From the NCBI GenBank assembly GCA_020846855.1, contig JADLDD010000078.1, positions 1 to 54,824 on the forward strand: DNA of 54,824 nucleotides, written 5' to 3'. Made by a program: the position numbers and the translations under genes. The notes below the pieces were generated by a model that made no database searches, was not told the DNA's origin, and was given only the letters and a program-made list of their open reading frames with translations. Every line of letters begins with the position of its first letter. Position 1 is the stretch's first letter. Source of the stretch: Acidimicrobiia bacterium. Lineage in GTDB: Bacteria; Actinomycetota; Acidimicrobiia; IMCC26256; JADLDD01. Shown piece after piece: positions 42,065 to 50,675 of the stretch.

Positions 42065-43765
42065 TCACCGGCAGCGCCGGTAAAGCCGGTAGAAGCCGTC
42101 GTAGTCCCCCACGAGGCAGAAGTGCCTGCGCAGGACCTGGTTGGGTTCGTCGGAGCCGAGCTCCCGGGAGTCGTTGGGCTCGCGCCAGTCGTCCCAGACC
42201 GACGACAGGATGACGAAGTCGGCGGCCCGGACGTCGTCGGCGAGGCCGGAGCCCTCGCGGTTGGCCATGCCGGGGTCCATCTCGATGTAGTGGGTGCCGG
42301 GCACCAGGTCGGGGAGCAGCAGGTAGTACAGGTAGGCGTCGCTGTAGTTGGTGCGGCGCAGGTCGCTCTCGCCCACGACCACCTTCTGGCCCGGCTCGGC
42401 GATCTCGTCGAGGTCGGCCAGCAGCTGTTTGGCGGCATCGGCCACGTCGGCTCGGCCGTAGAAGAAGATCCGGCCGTCGTGGGCGATCTTCCACGAGTTC
42501 CGGTGGTAGCCGAACGTCTGCACCGAGTAGTCGGCGTACGTGCGGAACGTGAAGTTCGGGAAGAGGAGCAGGACCATCGCGGTCACCGCGGCGCCGGAAG
42601 TCAGGGCCTGGCGCCGGGGCGATCCGTGGGGTCGCCGTCGGCGGAGGACCTCGGCGATCGCCACGGGGAGCATCGCCACGGGCACGCAGCTCACCCAGGC
42701 GAAGTGGGCCGAGTCGACGCGCTGGACCGCCTGGGGCAGCAGGCCGAACCCGAAGGCTCCGACCGCGAGGAGCGCCCGGGCCCGGATCGAGCCGCGGTCC
42801 TGGCGGAAGGCCCACCACCCGACGACCAGCACGAACGTGGCCGAGGCCAGCAACACGAAGAACCAGATGGTGAGCTGCGTCGCCGTGCGGGGCACGGGCA
42901 GGGGCCAGTCGAGGCGGCGGAGGTCGCCGGCCCGCTGGAGGAAGCCGTCGAGCCGCCCGGGCCGGGGCGGGATCGGTAGGCGACGGCCGCCCCGGAGGTA
43001 GACGACCGGGTCGAGGATCATCCCCCTGATGACCGTCGACGGGCCGGCCGTGAAGAGGTGGATCAGGTACGGCGACAGCCCCAACGCGAGCCCGGCGGTG
43101 AGGCGCCGCGCGAACCCGCTGCGCGCCCCCCGGGCCAGGGCCACCGCACCGAGGGCGACGGCGACCACCAGGTCGAGCCGGTAGAGCAGCGCGAACCCGA
43201 AGAGGACACCGGCCACCACGGTCCGGGTGTGGCCCTGGTCGCGGTCGAGGCTCGCCAGGGCGGCGACGAGGGCCAGGAGGCCGAGGGCCACCGCGCCGTT
43301 CCACGCCAGCGCGGTGAGGCCGAGGGGCGGGACGATGATCACCAGCGAGATCACGGCGCTGGCCAGGCCCAGGAGGCGCCCCCACCGGCGGGCGATCAGG
43401 TACACGCCGAACACGATCCCGGCGAGCTGGAGGAACGCGACCAGACGCTCGACGAGCAGCGAGACCCCGAAGACCTTGAAGGCGCCGGCGAGGACCCACA
43501 GGCCGCCCGGGCCGTAGAGGTGCAGGAAGTCGCGGTTGGGCAGCTCCCCGCGCAGGACCAGCTCCGGGAAGACGAGCATGAAGCCCTCTTCCATGGGCGG
43601 GCCCTGGTTCACGAGCAGGCCCCTCAGGGGCAGGAGCAGGCCGGCGGCGAGCACCGCCACGGCCACGAGGTCGGGCCATCGCCGCCGCTGGCCCGACCCC
43701 GGCGGCGGAGGCTCGGTGGGCTCGGATCCCCGCCGGGCGGCGGCGCTGTCGTCGACGGCGGTCAC
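42065..43765 (-). CDS. Polytopic membrane protein, probable GT-C glycosyltransferase
   Basis: A 566-residue protein: a Pro/Arg-rich cytoplasmic start, about eleven hydrophobic segments to residue 405, then a soluble C-terminal domain of about 160 residues. The first outer loop carries EEGFMLVFPELVLRGELPNRDFLHLYGPG, which looks like the acidic catalytic loop of GT39-like enzymes. The GTG lacks a visible ribosome binding site and follows the stop of an 8-codon micro-ORF by 6 bases. Specific activity unknown. Confidence 0.7.
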   Translation of the reverse strand: MTAVDDSAAARRGSEPTEPPPPGSGQRRRWPDLVAVAVLAAGLLLPLRGLLVNQGPPMEEGFMLVFPELVLRGELPNRDFLHLYGPGGLWVLAGAFKVFGVSLLVERLVAFLQLAGIVFGVYLIARRWGRLLGLASAVISLVIIVPPLGLTALAWNGAVALGLLALVAALASLDRDQGHTRTVVAGVLFGFALLYRLDLVVAVALGAVALARGARSGFARRLTAGLALGLSPYLIHLFTAGPSTVIRGMILDPVVYLRGGRRLPIPPRPGRLDGFLQRAGDLRRLDWPLPVPRTATQLTIWFFVLLASATFVLVVGWWAFRQDRGSIRARALLAVGAFGFGLLPQAVQRVDSAHFAWVSCVPVAMLPVAIAEVLRRRRPHGSPRRQALTSGAAVTAMVLLLFPNFTFRTYADYSVQTFGYHRNSWKIAHDGRIFFYGRADVADAAKQLLADLDEIAEPGQKVVVGESDLRRTNYSDAYLYYLLLPDLVPGTHYIEMDPGMANREGSGLADDVRAADFVILSSVWDDWREPNDSRELGSDEPNQVLRRHFCLVGDYDGFYRLYRRCR

Positions 43766-43771
43766 GCCGGT

Positions 43772-43798
43772 TCAGCCGGCACGGGGGACGGCGCTCAT
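43772..43798 (-). CDS. Candidate micro-ORF (8 residues)
   Basis: ATG to TGA encodes MSAVPRAG. Its ATG overlaps the stop of the upstream gene (ATGA), and its own stop lies 6 bases before the GTG at 43765. It may carry ribosomes from one gene to the next. Weak by itself; stronger with the micro-ORFs at 36743 and 45908. Confidence 0.3.
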   Translation of the reverse strand: MSAVPRAG

Positions 43799-45876
43799 GT
43801 GGGCACGGGTTCGGCCACCCGAGGCGGTGCCGCCTCCGCCCGCGCGCCCGGCACCAGGTAGCGCCGGCCGGCCAGGAACGCGAGCCCGTAGAGGGCGGCG
43901 ACCACCACCAGCAGGGAGCGGTAGCCGACGATCAGGGCGCTGTACTCCAGGAGCCCTCCGACCATGGCCCCGAGGAGGTTCGCCCCGAACGCGGACGTCG
44001 ACGACTCGGTGTCCTTGAAGCGCTGCGTGAAGACGAGGTTGGCGAGGAAGATCGGCGCGAAGGCGAGCGCGGTGGCGGCGAAGAACCGGGGGACCACGGA
44101 GAGGCCGAGGAGGGCGTGCGGGGGGATCAGCCAGGCCAGGGCGAGGGCGCCGAGCAGGGCCAGGTAGAGGAGCGCGGGGCGACGGAAGTCCTTGACGCGG
44201 CGTTGCACCGCCACCGCGAGGAGGACCACGAGCAGGACACCCGCGAAGACGAGCGCGTTGACGAACCAGGTAGTCCCGAACAGCAGTGCGAACTGGACCA
44301 CGTTCTTGGTCTCGAGGAGCAGGAACGCGGCGCCCATGAAGAACAGGTCGAGGTAGCCGACCATGGGCCGCATCGGACCGCCCGCCCAGCGCACGAGAAC
44401 CAGGGAGCCCAGGAGGATCAGCGCGATCGTGATCAGGTAGAAGTTCGGGAGTGCGTGGCCCCTCAGGTAGGGGAACGGGCGGTCGTCGGTCGACGGTGCC
44501 GGCACCGCACCGGACGGCTCCCACAGCGCGCCCTCGGTGCGCACGTCGGTGCCGCAGGCCACCGACGACGGGTCCTTGCCCACGGTGAGGACCGAGAAGT
44601 TGTTCGGCCCGTCGGTGGCGCCGAGCACGTGGACGCAGGGGGGGTGCCCGAACACCGACTTGATGGTGCCGCCGAGGCGATCGAGGAGCCAGGGCTCACG
44701 GTAGTAGTTGTACATCGAGAACACGCCGCCCGGCCGGAGCCGGGAACGGGCGGCCTCGACGGCCTCCTTGGTGAACAGGTAGCTCTCGAGGCGCAGCGAC
44801 GACTGCCCGGCCACGAGGGTCAGGGAGTCGGGCAGGGCGAGGATCACGAGGTCGTACTTGCGCCCGGTGCGCTCCAGGTAGGCCCGGCCGTCGTCGATGT
44901 GCTCCGAGACCCTCGGGTCCTGGTAGGGCCGGTCGGGGTGGTGGGCCTTCCCGAGCTCGTAGAGACGCCGGTCGATCTCGACCGCGTCGACGTGCCGGGC
45001 ACCTCGCGCCAGGGCGGCCGCGACGTCGTTGCCGCCACCGGCGCCGATGACCAGCACGTCGCCGAGGCCCCCCGCGGGGCGGGCGTGCTGGTACAGCGTC
45101 TGGTAGATCGGGTTGTTCTTGACGGGGTAGTCGGCCTGGTGGGGCACCCCGTTCACGTCGACGGTGAGGAAGTCGACGGGGGGTTCCACCCGCCGCCCGT
45201 TCTCGGTGACGGGGTGCGACTGGTACCGGATCTTGTAGTAGGGCGACCAGTCGGTGCCGGCCGCGAACGACTCGAAGCCGAGCATGACCAGGATGGCGAT
45301 CAGGGCGGCCCCCTGAAGGGCGGCCAGGACCGGGACCCGGGGTGGAAGCTCCACGGCCACGAAGACCGCCGCGGCCACCGCACCCCATGCGAGGGGGGGA
45401 GCGCCGAGGAACGACAGGGCGGAGAAGCCCGCGATCCCGAGCAGGCTTCCCACCAGGTCCCACTTGTAGGCCTCCAGCGGGGGGAACCGGGCGAACGTCC
45501 GGGCCACGCCTTCGCCGATGAAGGCCATCGTGGCCGCCACGACGAGGAACACCACCGTGAGCATCAGCTCCTTCGGCGGGCCGTGGGGCTTGAGCTCGCC
45601 GAAGAAGATCAGGTCGCCCCCGGAGTCGCGCAGGGATACCGGGAAGAAGCGGACGAACGCCACCAGGCCGGCCAGCGCCAGCGGGGCGTAGGGGAAGAAG
45701 TTCCGGCTCCGGCCGGCCCGGAGGAAGCCGATCCCGATCCCGAGGAAGCTGCCCAGCAGGACGAAGTTCGAGAAGTACGAGAGGAACACGACGTTCGAGC
45801 CGGTCCAGCGGATCAGGGCCAGCTCGACGAAGAGCATCAAGAAGCTGAGGAGGACCAGGCGCAGCTTGGGGCTCAT
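43795..45876 (-). CDS. Membrane-embedded spermidine-synthase-like protein
   Basis: A 693-residue protein with about six N-terminal membrane helices (to residue 200), a central Rossmann methyltransferase-like domain (VLVIGAGGGNDVAAAL, then VDAVEIDRRLYELGK and LVILALPDSL) as in polyamine aminopropyltransferases, and six or more C-terminal helices. Fused forms like this are common in bacteria but their substrates are mostly unknown, and polyamine synthesis should not be assumed. The ATG has no ribosome binding site and overlaps the stop of an 11-codon micro-ORF (ATGA). Confidence 0.82.
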   Translation of the reverse strand: MSPKLRLVLLSFLMLFVELALIRWTGSNVVFLSYFSNFVLLGSFLGIGIGFLRAGRSRNFFPYAPLALAGLVAFVRFFPVSLRDSGGDLIFFGELKPHGPPKELMLTVVFLVVAATMAFIGEGVARTFARFPPLEAYKWDLVGSLLGIAGFSALSFLGAPPLAWGAVAAAVFVAVELPPRVPVLAALQGAALIAILVMLGFESFAAGTDWSPYYKIRYQSHPVTENGRRVEPPVDFLTVDVNGVPHQADYPVKNNPIYQTLYQHARPAGGLGDVLVIGAGGGNDVAAALARGARHVDAVEIDRRLYELGKAHHPDRPYQDPRVSEHIDDGRAYLERTGRKYDLVILALPDSLTLVAGQSSLRLESYLFTKEAVEAARSRLRPGGVFSMYNYYREPWLLDRLGGTIKSVFGHPPCVHVLGATDGPNNFSVLTVGKDPSSVACGTDVRTEGALWEPSGAVPAPSTDDRPFPYLRGHALPNFYLITIALILLGSLVLVRWAGGPMRPMVGYLDLFFMGAAFLLLETKNVVQFALLFGTTWFVNALVFAGVLLVVLLAVAVQRRVKDFRRPALLYLALLGALALAWLIPPHALLGLSVVPRFFAATALAFAPIFLANLVFTQRFKDTESSTSAFGANLLGAMVGGLLEYSALIVGYRSLLVVVAALYGLAFLAGRRYLVPGARAEAAPPRVAEPVPT

Positions 45877-45908
45877 CGCGGGCGCACCGGTGCGCGGGTC
45901 GGCGACAT
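45873..45908 (-). CDS. Candidate leaderless micro-ORF (11 residues)
   Basis: ATG to TGA encodes MSPTRAPVRPR. It begins 9 bases after a TACGAT box, and its stop overlaps the ATG of the spermidine-synthase-like gene (ATGA). The main gene has no ribosome binding site, so its translation may depend on this micro-ORF. Confidence 0.45.
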   Translation of the reverse strand: MSPTRAPVRPR

Positions 45909-45917
45909 GGGGGCCGG

Positions 45918-45923
45918 ATCGTA
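45918..45923 (-). promoter_or_regulatory. Candidate -10 box (TACGAT)
   Basis: On the minus strand TACGAT ends 9 bases before the micro-ORF ATG at 45908 and 41 bases before the main gene's ATG. It lies in the gap of 64 bases after the upstream gene. Confidence 0.45.
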
Positions 45924-45940
45924 CCAGCGGAGCCCGGCGC

Positions 45941-48574
45941 TCAAGGGGGCGGCCCTCCGCCCGGCTCTCGCCCCCCGGCGGGCACGGGGCGCCGGAACCG
46001 CACCGTGCGCCCCTTGAGCCGGAGCGCCGGCTTCTCGATCAGGTACCAGCTCGCGGCCGCGGTGGGGACCGTCACCAGCACCACGAAGGCGAACATCGTC
46101 GGGAACCGGCCGTGGAAGGGCGGGAGGTCCCTCCAGTCGACGAACCAGTCGAGCCACGCGTGGTGCCAGAGGTAGATCGCGTACGACACGACGCCGAGCC
46201 ACGCCACGACCCGGAACCGGAGGAACCGGCGCACCCAGTTGCGGTCCTGGGGTCCGAACACGGCGGGCAGGACGAGGAGGAACCCGAAGAGCCCCCACAG
46301 GGCGTTGAGCGCGGTCTGCTGGAACCCCGTGAAGTCGGTGGTGAAGCGGGTGAGGCCGATCTGCGTCGAGAGGACCCAGTAGCAGAGCCCGGCGAGCGCC
46401 CAGCTGAGCGGGGGGCCCCACCAACGTCCCAGCCAGGCCGCCAGGTCGGTGCGGTGACGGTACGACCAGGTGCTGGCCACGGCCAGGAGCATCCCCAGGG
46501 CGAAGAGGTCGAGCCGGGCGATGAGCCACGTGTTGAAGGTGCCGTTGTGGGCCGCCCGGGTGGCCAGGAGACCCACCCGGAACCCGACGGCCACGGCGTA
46601 GAGGACGGCCAGGCCCGCCAACTCGGCGCGGAGTTGGAGGCGCCCGGGACCGCCGACGCGGCGCAGCACCCAGGCGTAGAGCGGCAGGAACACGTAGAAG
46701 CTGACCTCGGTGGCCAGCGTCCACGACTGCTGTATCGGGCCGAGGACGTCCTGGGGTCGGTAGATGTGCAGCAGCGCGTAGTGGAGCACGTAGCCGGGCG
46801 CGTCGCCGATCGGCGGGTGGGGGAAGAACAGGAGCACCAGGGTGAGGCAGACCCAGTACGCGGGGTAGATCCGCAGGAATCGGCGCCAGAGGTAGCGGCG
46901 GGTCTCGAGCGCCGGGCGCTGGGCGAAGGCGGCGTCGACGAACGGCCGGTACAGGAGGAAGCCGGAGATCACGAAGAAGACCGCCACGCCGATGTCGGCC
47001 CGGGCCGTGAAAGCCCCCAACCGGTTGCGGAGGTTGAACCCGCTGGCCGCGGCGACGTGGACCACGATCACGCTGAAGGCGGCGATCGCCCGCAGGCCGT
47101 CGAAGGCGGGGAAGTGCACCCGGGGGAGCGGTTCTGCCGGGGGTGCCGGAGCGGCGGCCCCGGCGGGCCCCCCGGCGGGCTCCCCGTCGGGGGTGGTCAC
47201 GACGCCGACCGGGGGTCCGCGCCTCAAGCGGTCCGCGAACACCACCAGCGCCAGCGCGGCGAGGAGCAGGATCGTGGGCTCGGCGGCGACGCGGAAGCGC
47301 TGGTTCCCGTAGGTGAGCACCGTGTTCAGCGACACCGTGGCCAGCGGTACGAGCAGCGGCCAGAGCCGGCGACCGCGGCGCCGGCCGACCACGAAGCCGG
47401 CGCCCGCCAGCGGCAGCATCGACCAGTACATCCACGTGCCGGCCGTCTCCCACGCCTGGGAGCGCCCCTCCAGCGACGCGACCTGCACCTGCTGGTGGGG
47501 GCGGAACAGGCCCCACGTGCGCAGCCAGCGCACCCCCATGACCACGGGTAGCCGCCCGGCGTGCTCGCGTGCGTAGTCCAGGCCCCGAGCCCGGTGCTCG
47601 GCCGCGACGCGCGCCTCGTTGAAGTCGTCGACGTCGATCTCGAAGCCGGGAAAGCACTGCGGATCGGCCGACGGCCGCGAGCCGAGGGTGAACGTCGAGC
47701 GCCACAGCCCGATCTGGGGACCGTGGTAGGTGAGGTCGCAGTTGGCGCCCTCGAGCACGAAGCTGTTGTTCGATACCGGTACGAACGTGTCGAAGCGCGC
47801 GTAGTTGCGGAGCGTCCACGGCAGCACGGTGACGACGGCCAACCCCACCCCGGCGACCCCCAGCATCGCCCGGCGCCGGGCGTCGCCCCCGCCGCGGCAC
47901 CGGACCGCGGCCGGCACCAGCAGGGCGATCCCCAGCAACCCCCCCTCGGGTCGGGTCAGGGTCGCCAGCCCCACCACGAGCCCCAGGGCGGCGAACCGGC
48001 CCATCGACGGCCGGTCGAGCACGCGGTAGGTGAGGAGGAGCATCGCCACCACGAGGAAGGCGAAGAGGGTCTCGGTCATCAGGGCGGCGTCGGGCTGGAC
48101 CAGCATGGGATAGAAGGCGGCGAGCGCCGCGGCCACCAGGCCCACCGCCGCTCCCGCCACCCGCCGCCCCAGCAGCCCGATCAACACGACGGTGCCCGTG
48201 CCCAGGAAGCACATCACCACCCGCTGGGCGTCGACGCTCCGCCCGCCCAGGAACGACGCCGCCGCGAGGAGACCCGGGAAGAGCGGCGGGTACTCGGCGG
48301 TGGCGTGCACCCGCCCGACCACGAGCAGGTCGAAGGGGCGTATGTAGCCCCGACCGTCGGCGAGGTTGTTGGCCAGCAGGTGATACGCGCGGGCGTCGCC
48401 GAGGCGGGGGACGGGCGGGGCGCCGAAGGCCAGGAAGGCCAGGCGCACCCCGAGCGCCACCACGGCGACGGCGAGGAGGGTCAGGGCGAACCGGCGCTCG
48501 GCGGTTCCGTGGGGATCGGGTTCGGCGGGGGCCGGGGCGGCCCTCCCGGAGCCGGCGGTGCTGGTCGTGGTCAA
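45941..48574 (-). CDS. Fusion of a GT39-like glycosyltransferase and an acyltransferase 3 protein
   Basis: An 877-residue membrane protein. Residues about 30–480 form a GT-C unit (RLGDARAYHLLANNLADGRGYIRPFD in the first outer loop, ending VLTYGNQRFRVAAEPTI). After a Pro/Ala linker, residues about 520–860 form a full acyltransferase 3 domain (VHFPAFDGLRAIAAFSVIVVHV, VFFVISGFLLYRP, RRFLRIYPAYW). Joining sugar transfer and O-acylation in one chain suggests a mannosylated, acylated envelope glycan. The TTG start lies in the stop of the methyltransferase gene (TTGA); the frame is open further upstream but overlaps that gene. Confidence 0.82.
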   Translation of the reverse strand: MTTTSTAGSGRAAPAPAEPDPHGTAERRFALTLLAVAVVALGVRLAFLAFGAPPVPRLGDARAYHLLANNLADGRGYIRPFDLLVVGRVHATAEYPPLFPGLLAAASFLGGRSVDAQRVVMCFLGTGTVVLIGLLGRRVAGAAVGLVAAALAAFYPMLVQPDAALMTETLFAFLVVAMLLLTYRVLDRPSMGRFAALGLVVGLATLTRPEGGLLGIALLVPAAVRCRGGGDARRRAMLGVAGVGLAVVTVLPWTLRNYARFDTFVPVSNNSFVLEGANCDLTYHGPQIGLWRSTFTLGSRPSADPQCFPGFEIDVDDFNEARVAAEHRARGLDYAREHAGRLPVVMGVRWLRTWGLFRPHQQVQVASLEGRSQAWETAGTWMYWSMLPLAGAGFVVGRRRGRRLWPLLVPLATVSLNTVLTYGNQRFRVAAEPTILLLAALALVVFADRLRRGPPVGVVTTPDGEPAGGPAGAAAPAPPAEPLPRVHFPAFDGLRAIAAFSVIVVHVAAASGFNLRNRLGAFTARADIGVAVFFVISGFLLYRPFVDAAFAQRPALETRRYLWRRFLRIYPAYWVCLTLVLLFFPHPPIGDAPGYVLHYALLHIYRPQDVLGPIQQSWTLATEVSFYVFLPLYAWVLRRVGGPGRLQLRAELAGLAVLYAVAVGFRVGLLATRAAHNGTFNTWLIARLDLFALGMLLAVASTWSYRHRTDLAAWLGRWWGPPLSWALAGLCYWVLSTQIGLTRFTTDFTGFQQTALNALWGLFGFLLVLPAVFGPQDRNWVRRFLRFRVVAWLGVVSYAIYLWHHAWLDWFVDWRDLPPFHGRFPTMFAFVVLVTVPTAAASWYLIEKPALRLKGRTVRFRRPVPAGGREPGGGPPP

Positions 48575-49368
48575 CGACGGGGGGATCGGGCTACGGCGAA
48601 CAGAACCGGGGTGGAGGGGGTGATGTCGGTGGTGACGGTGAAGTGGCTGTGGTCGAGGCCGGACCCCACGCCCGAGGCCTGGTTGCCGAGGACCCGGTAC
48701 ACGACCGGCAACGCCCGTTCGTAGGACCACACGTACCAGCGGCGGGGCATCTTGTGGCGGAGGTCGAAGACGTCGAGCTTGAGGATCCGCTCACCGCTGC
48801 GCCGGCGGGCCGCGAAGTCGGCCTTCAGCTCGTCGGAGCCCTCGAGGCCCAGGATCTCGACCTCCTCGAAGAAGAGCCGGAGCAGCGACCGGAGTTGCTC
48901 CGGCTCGAAGAGGTAGACGTGGAACGGGTTCTCGAAGTCGGCGGGCGCGTTGGGGGTGATCACGAACGCGGTGCCGCCGGGCGAGAGGACCCGGGCGATC
49001 TCGGCGACGTGGGCCTCGGGGCCGGTGAAGTGCTCGATGATGTGTGACGAGCAGAGCCAGTCGACGGAGCCGCTGCGCAGGCCGAGCCGGGCCCCGTCCA
49101 TGGCCGCGAAGAGCACCGAGGTGCCCCGGGCCCCGCCCGGGCCGTGCTCGGCGGCGGCCCCGACCGCGGTGGCGGAGTCGTAGTCGACGCCGAGCACGGT
49201 CCGGCCCGGGCCGTCGAGGCGGGCCGTCTCGTCGCCGACGCCGCAGCCCACGTCGACGACGATCCCGTCGCCGAGCCGGGCGATGACCTCCCGGTAGCCG
49301 GCGTCGTGGAGCGCCAGGAGGGAGTCGGGGGTGGATCCCTCCATGGGCCGCTCGCCCGTGAGCTTCAC
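48571..49368 (-). CDS. Class I SAM-dependent methyltransferase
   Basis: A 265-residue soluble enzyme with the SAM-binding motif VVDVGCGVGDETARL, the acidic strand-2 residue in VLGVDYDS, and SSHIIEHF followed by RVLSPGGTAFVITPN, the pattern of Methyltransf_11 proteins. These often methylate sugars or lipids in envelope clusters; here the substrate is unknown. The GTG is preceded by GGGAGG. The gene heads a minus-strand operon with the downstream fusion protein and diverges from the GT4 gene. Confidence 0.87.
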   Translation of the reverse strand: MKLTGERPMEGSTPDSLLALHDAGYREVIARLGDGIVVDVGCGVGDETARLDGPGRTVLGVDYDSATAVGAAAEHGPGGARGTSVLFAAMDGARLGLRSGSVDWLCSSHIIEHFTGPEAHVAEIARVLSPGGTAFVITPNAPADFENPFHVYLFEPEQLRSLLRLFFEEVEILGLEGSDELKADFAARRRSGERILKLDVFDLRHKMPRRWYVWSYERALPVVYRVLGNQASGVGSGLDHSHFTVTTDITPSTPVLFAVARSPRR

Positions 49369-49412
49369 TGCGCATCGCCTCCCGGGCGTGGGCCGCCGTT
49401 CCTGGGGTTGCG

Positions 49413-49419
49413 TACACTA
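49413..49419. promoter_or_regulatory. Overlapping divergent -10 boxes (TACACT / TAGTGT)
   Basis: The heptamer TACACTA reads TACACT on the plus strand (49413–49418) and TAGTGT on the minus strand (49419–49414). It lies 45 bases from the minus-strand start at 49368 and 78 bases from the plus-strand start at 49497, so one region could serve both genes in mutually exclusive fashion. Confidence 0.4.
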
Positions 49420-49496
49420 TCCCGGCACCTGATCGACCGGGAAGGGCTCGGCACCGGTGCTGCGCCGCCCTCCGACTCCGAAGGGACCGAGGCGAC

Positions 49497-50675
49497 GTGG
49501 AGAAGAGCCGAACCGGCCCGGCCGACCGGAAGCTCGGCGACATCGCGTCCGAGGCCGGCCTCCACCGGGTGAGCATGCTGGCGTGGCGCGACCTCGACGA
49601 CCCCGAGGCCGGCGGGTCCGAGGTCCACGCGTCCACGATCGCCAAGCTCTGGGGCGAGGCCGGCATCGAGGTCACCATGCGGACGTCGTTCGCGCCCGGG
49701 CGGCCCCAGGTGAGCTGGCGCGACGGGTACCGGGTGATCCGCAAAGCCGGCCGCTACATGGTGTTCCCGCGGGCGGCGTTCAGCGAGATGATGGGTTGGC
49801 ACGGCGGGCGCGACGGCCTGGTGGAGATCTGGAACGGGATGCCGTTCCTCTCGCCGCTGTGGGCCCGGACCCCCCACATCACGTTCCTGCACCACGTCCA
49901 CGCCGAGATGTGGGACATGACGCTCCCACCCAAGCTGGCCCGCGCCGGCCGGCTCCTCGAGGCCCGGATCGCACCGCCGTTCTACCGCCTCACCCCGATC
50001 GTCACGCTCTCGGAGTCCTCACGCGAGGAGCTGATCCACGACCTGCACTTCAGCCCCAAGCGGGTGACGGTCGTGCCGCCCGGCATCGACCCGCGCTTCT
50101 CCGCGGAGGGTCCCGAGAGCGAGACCCCGCTGGTCGTCGCCGTCGGCCGGCTCGTGCCCGTCAAGCGCTTCGAGCTCCTGATCGACGCGCTGCTGCCCGT
50201 CAAGGAGAACGTCCCGGGCCTCGAGCTCGTCATCGTGGGGGAGGGCTACCGCCGCGAGGCGCTCGAGGCGCAGATCCACGACGCCGGGGCCGAGGCGTGG
50301 ATCGGCCTCCCCGGCCGCATCGACGACGACGCGCTCCTCGACCTCTACCGGAGGGCCTGGCTCCTGGTGTCGGCGTCCGCCCGTGAGGGCTGGGGCATGA
50401 CGCTCACCGAGGCGGCGGCGTGCGGCACCCCCGCCGTCGCCACGCGGATCGCCGGCCACGCCGACGCCGTCGACGACGGGCGCAGCGGGGTTCTCGTCGA
50501 CGACACCGCCCAGCTCTCCGCCGCGGTGGAGGGACTGTTGCGCGATCCCGACCGTCGCCGGCGCCTGTCGCAGGGGGCCCTCGACCACGCGGCCCGCTTC
50601 ACCTGGGAGGCCACGGCGCGCGGGACCCTGGAGGTGCTGGCGGCCGAGGCGATCCGGCGGCGGGGCCGCCGGTGA
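49497..50675 (+). CDS. GT4 family glycosyltransferase
   Basis: A 392-residue GT-B enzyme. The N-terminal domain has RDLDDPEAGGSEVHASTIAKLW (the GGSEVH loop of GT4 enzymes), the C-terminal domain has VAVGRLVPVKRFELLIDAL and the E-x7-E motif in REGWGMTLTEAAACGTPAVA. It should transfer a hexose from a nucleotide sugar in the cytoplasm, likely for a lipid-linked glycan, judging by AftD next door. GTG start, with GAAGGGACCGAGG upstream. The stop overlaps the aftD start (GTGA). Confidence 0.88.
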   Translation: MEKSRTGPADRKLGDIASEAGLHRVSMLAWRDLDDPEAGGSEVHASTIAKLWGEAGIEVTMRTSFAPGRPQVSWRDGYRVIRKAGRYMVFPRAAFSEMMGWHGGRDGLVEIWNGMPFLSPLWARTPHITFLHHVHAEMWDMTLPPKLARAGRLLEARIAPPFYRLTPIVTLSESSREELIHDLHFSPKRVTVVPPGIDPRFSAEGPESETPLVVAVGRLVPVKRFELLIDALLPVKENVPGLELVIVGEGYRREALEAQIHDAGAEAWIGLPGRIDDDALLDLYRRAWLLVSASAREGWGMTLTEAAACGTPAVATRIAGHADAVDDGRSGVLVDDTAQLSAAVEGLLRDPDRRRRLSQGALDHAARFTWEATARGTLEVLAAEAIRRRGRR

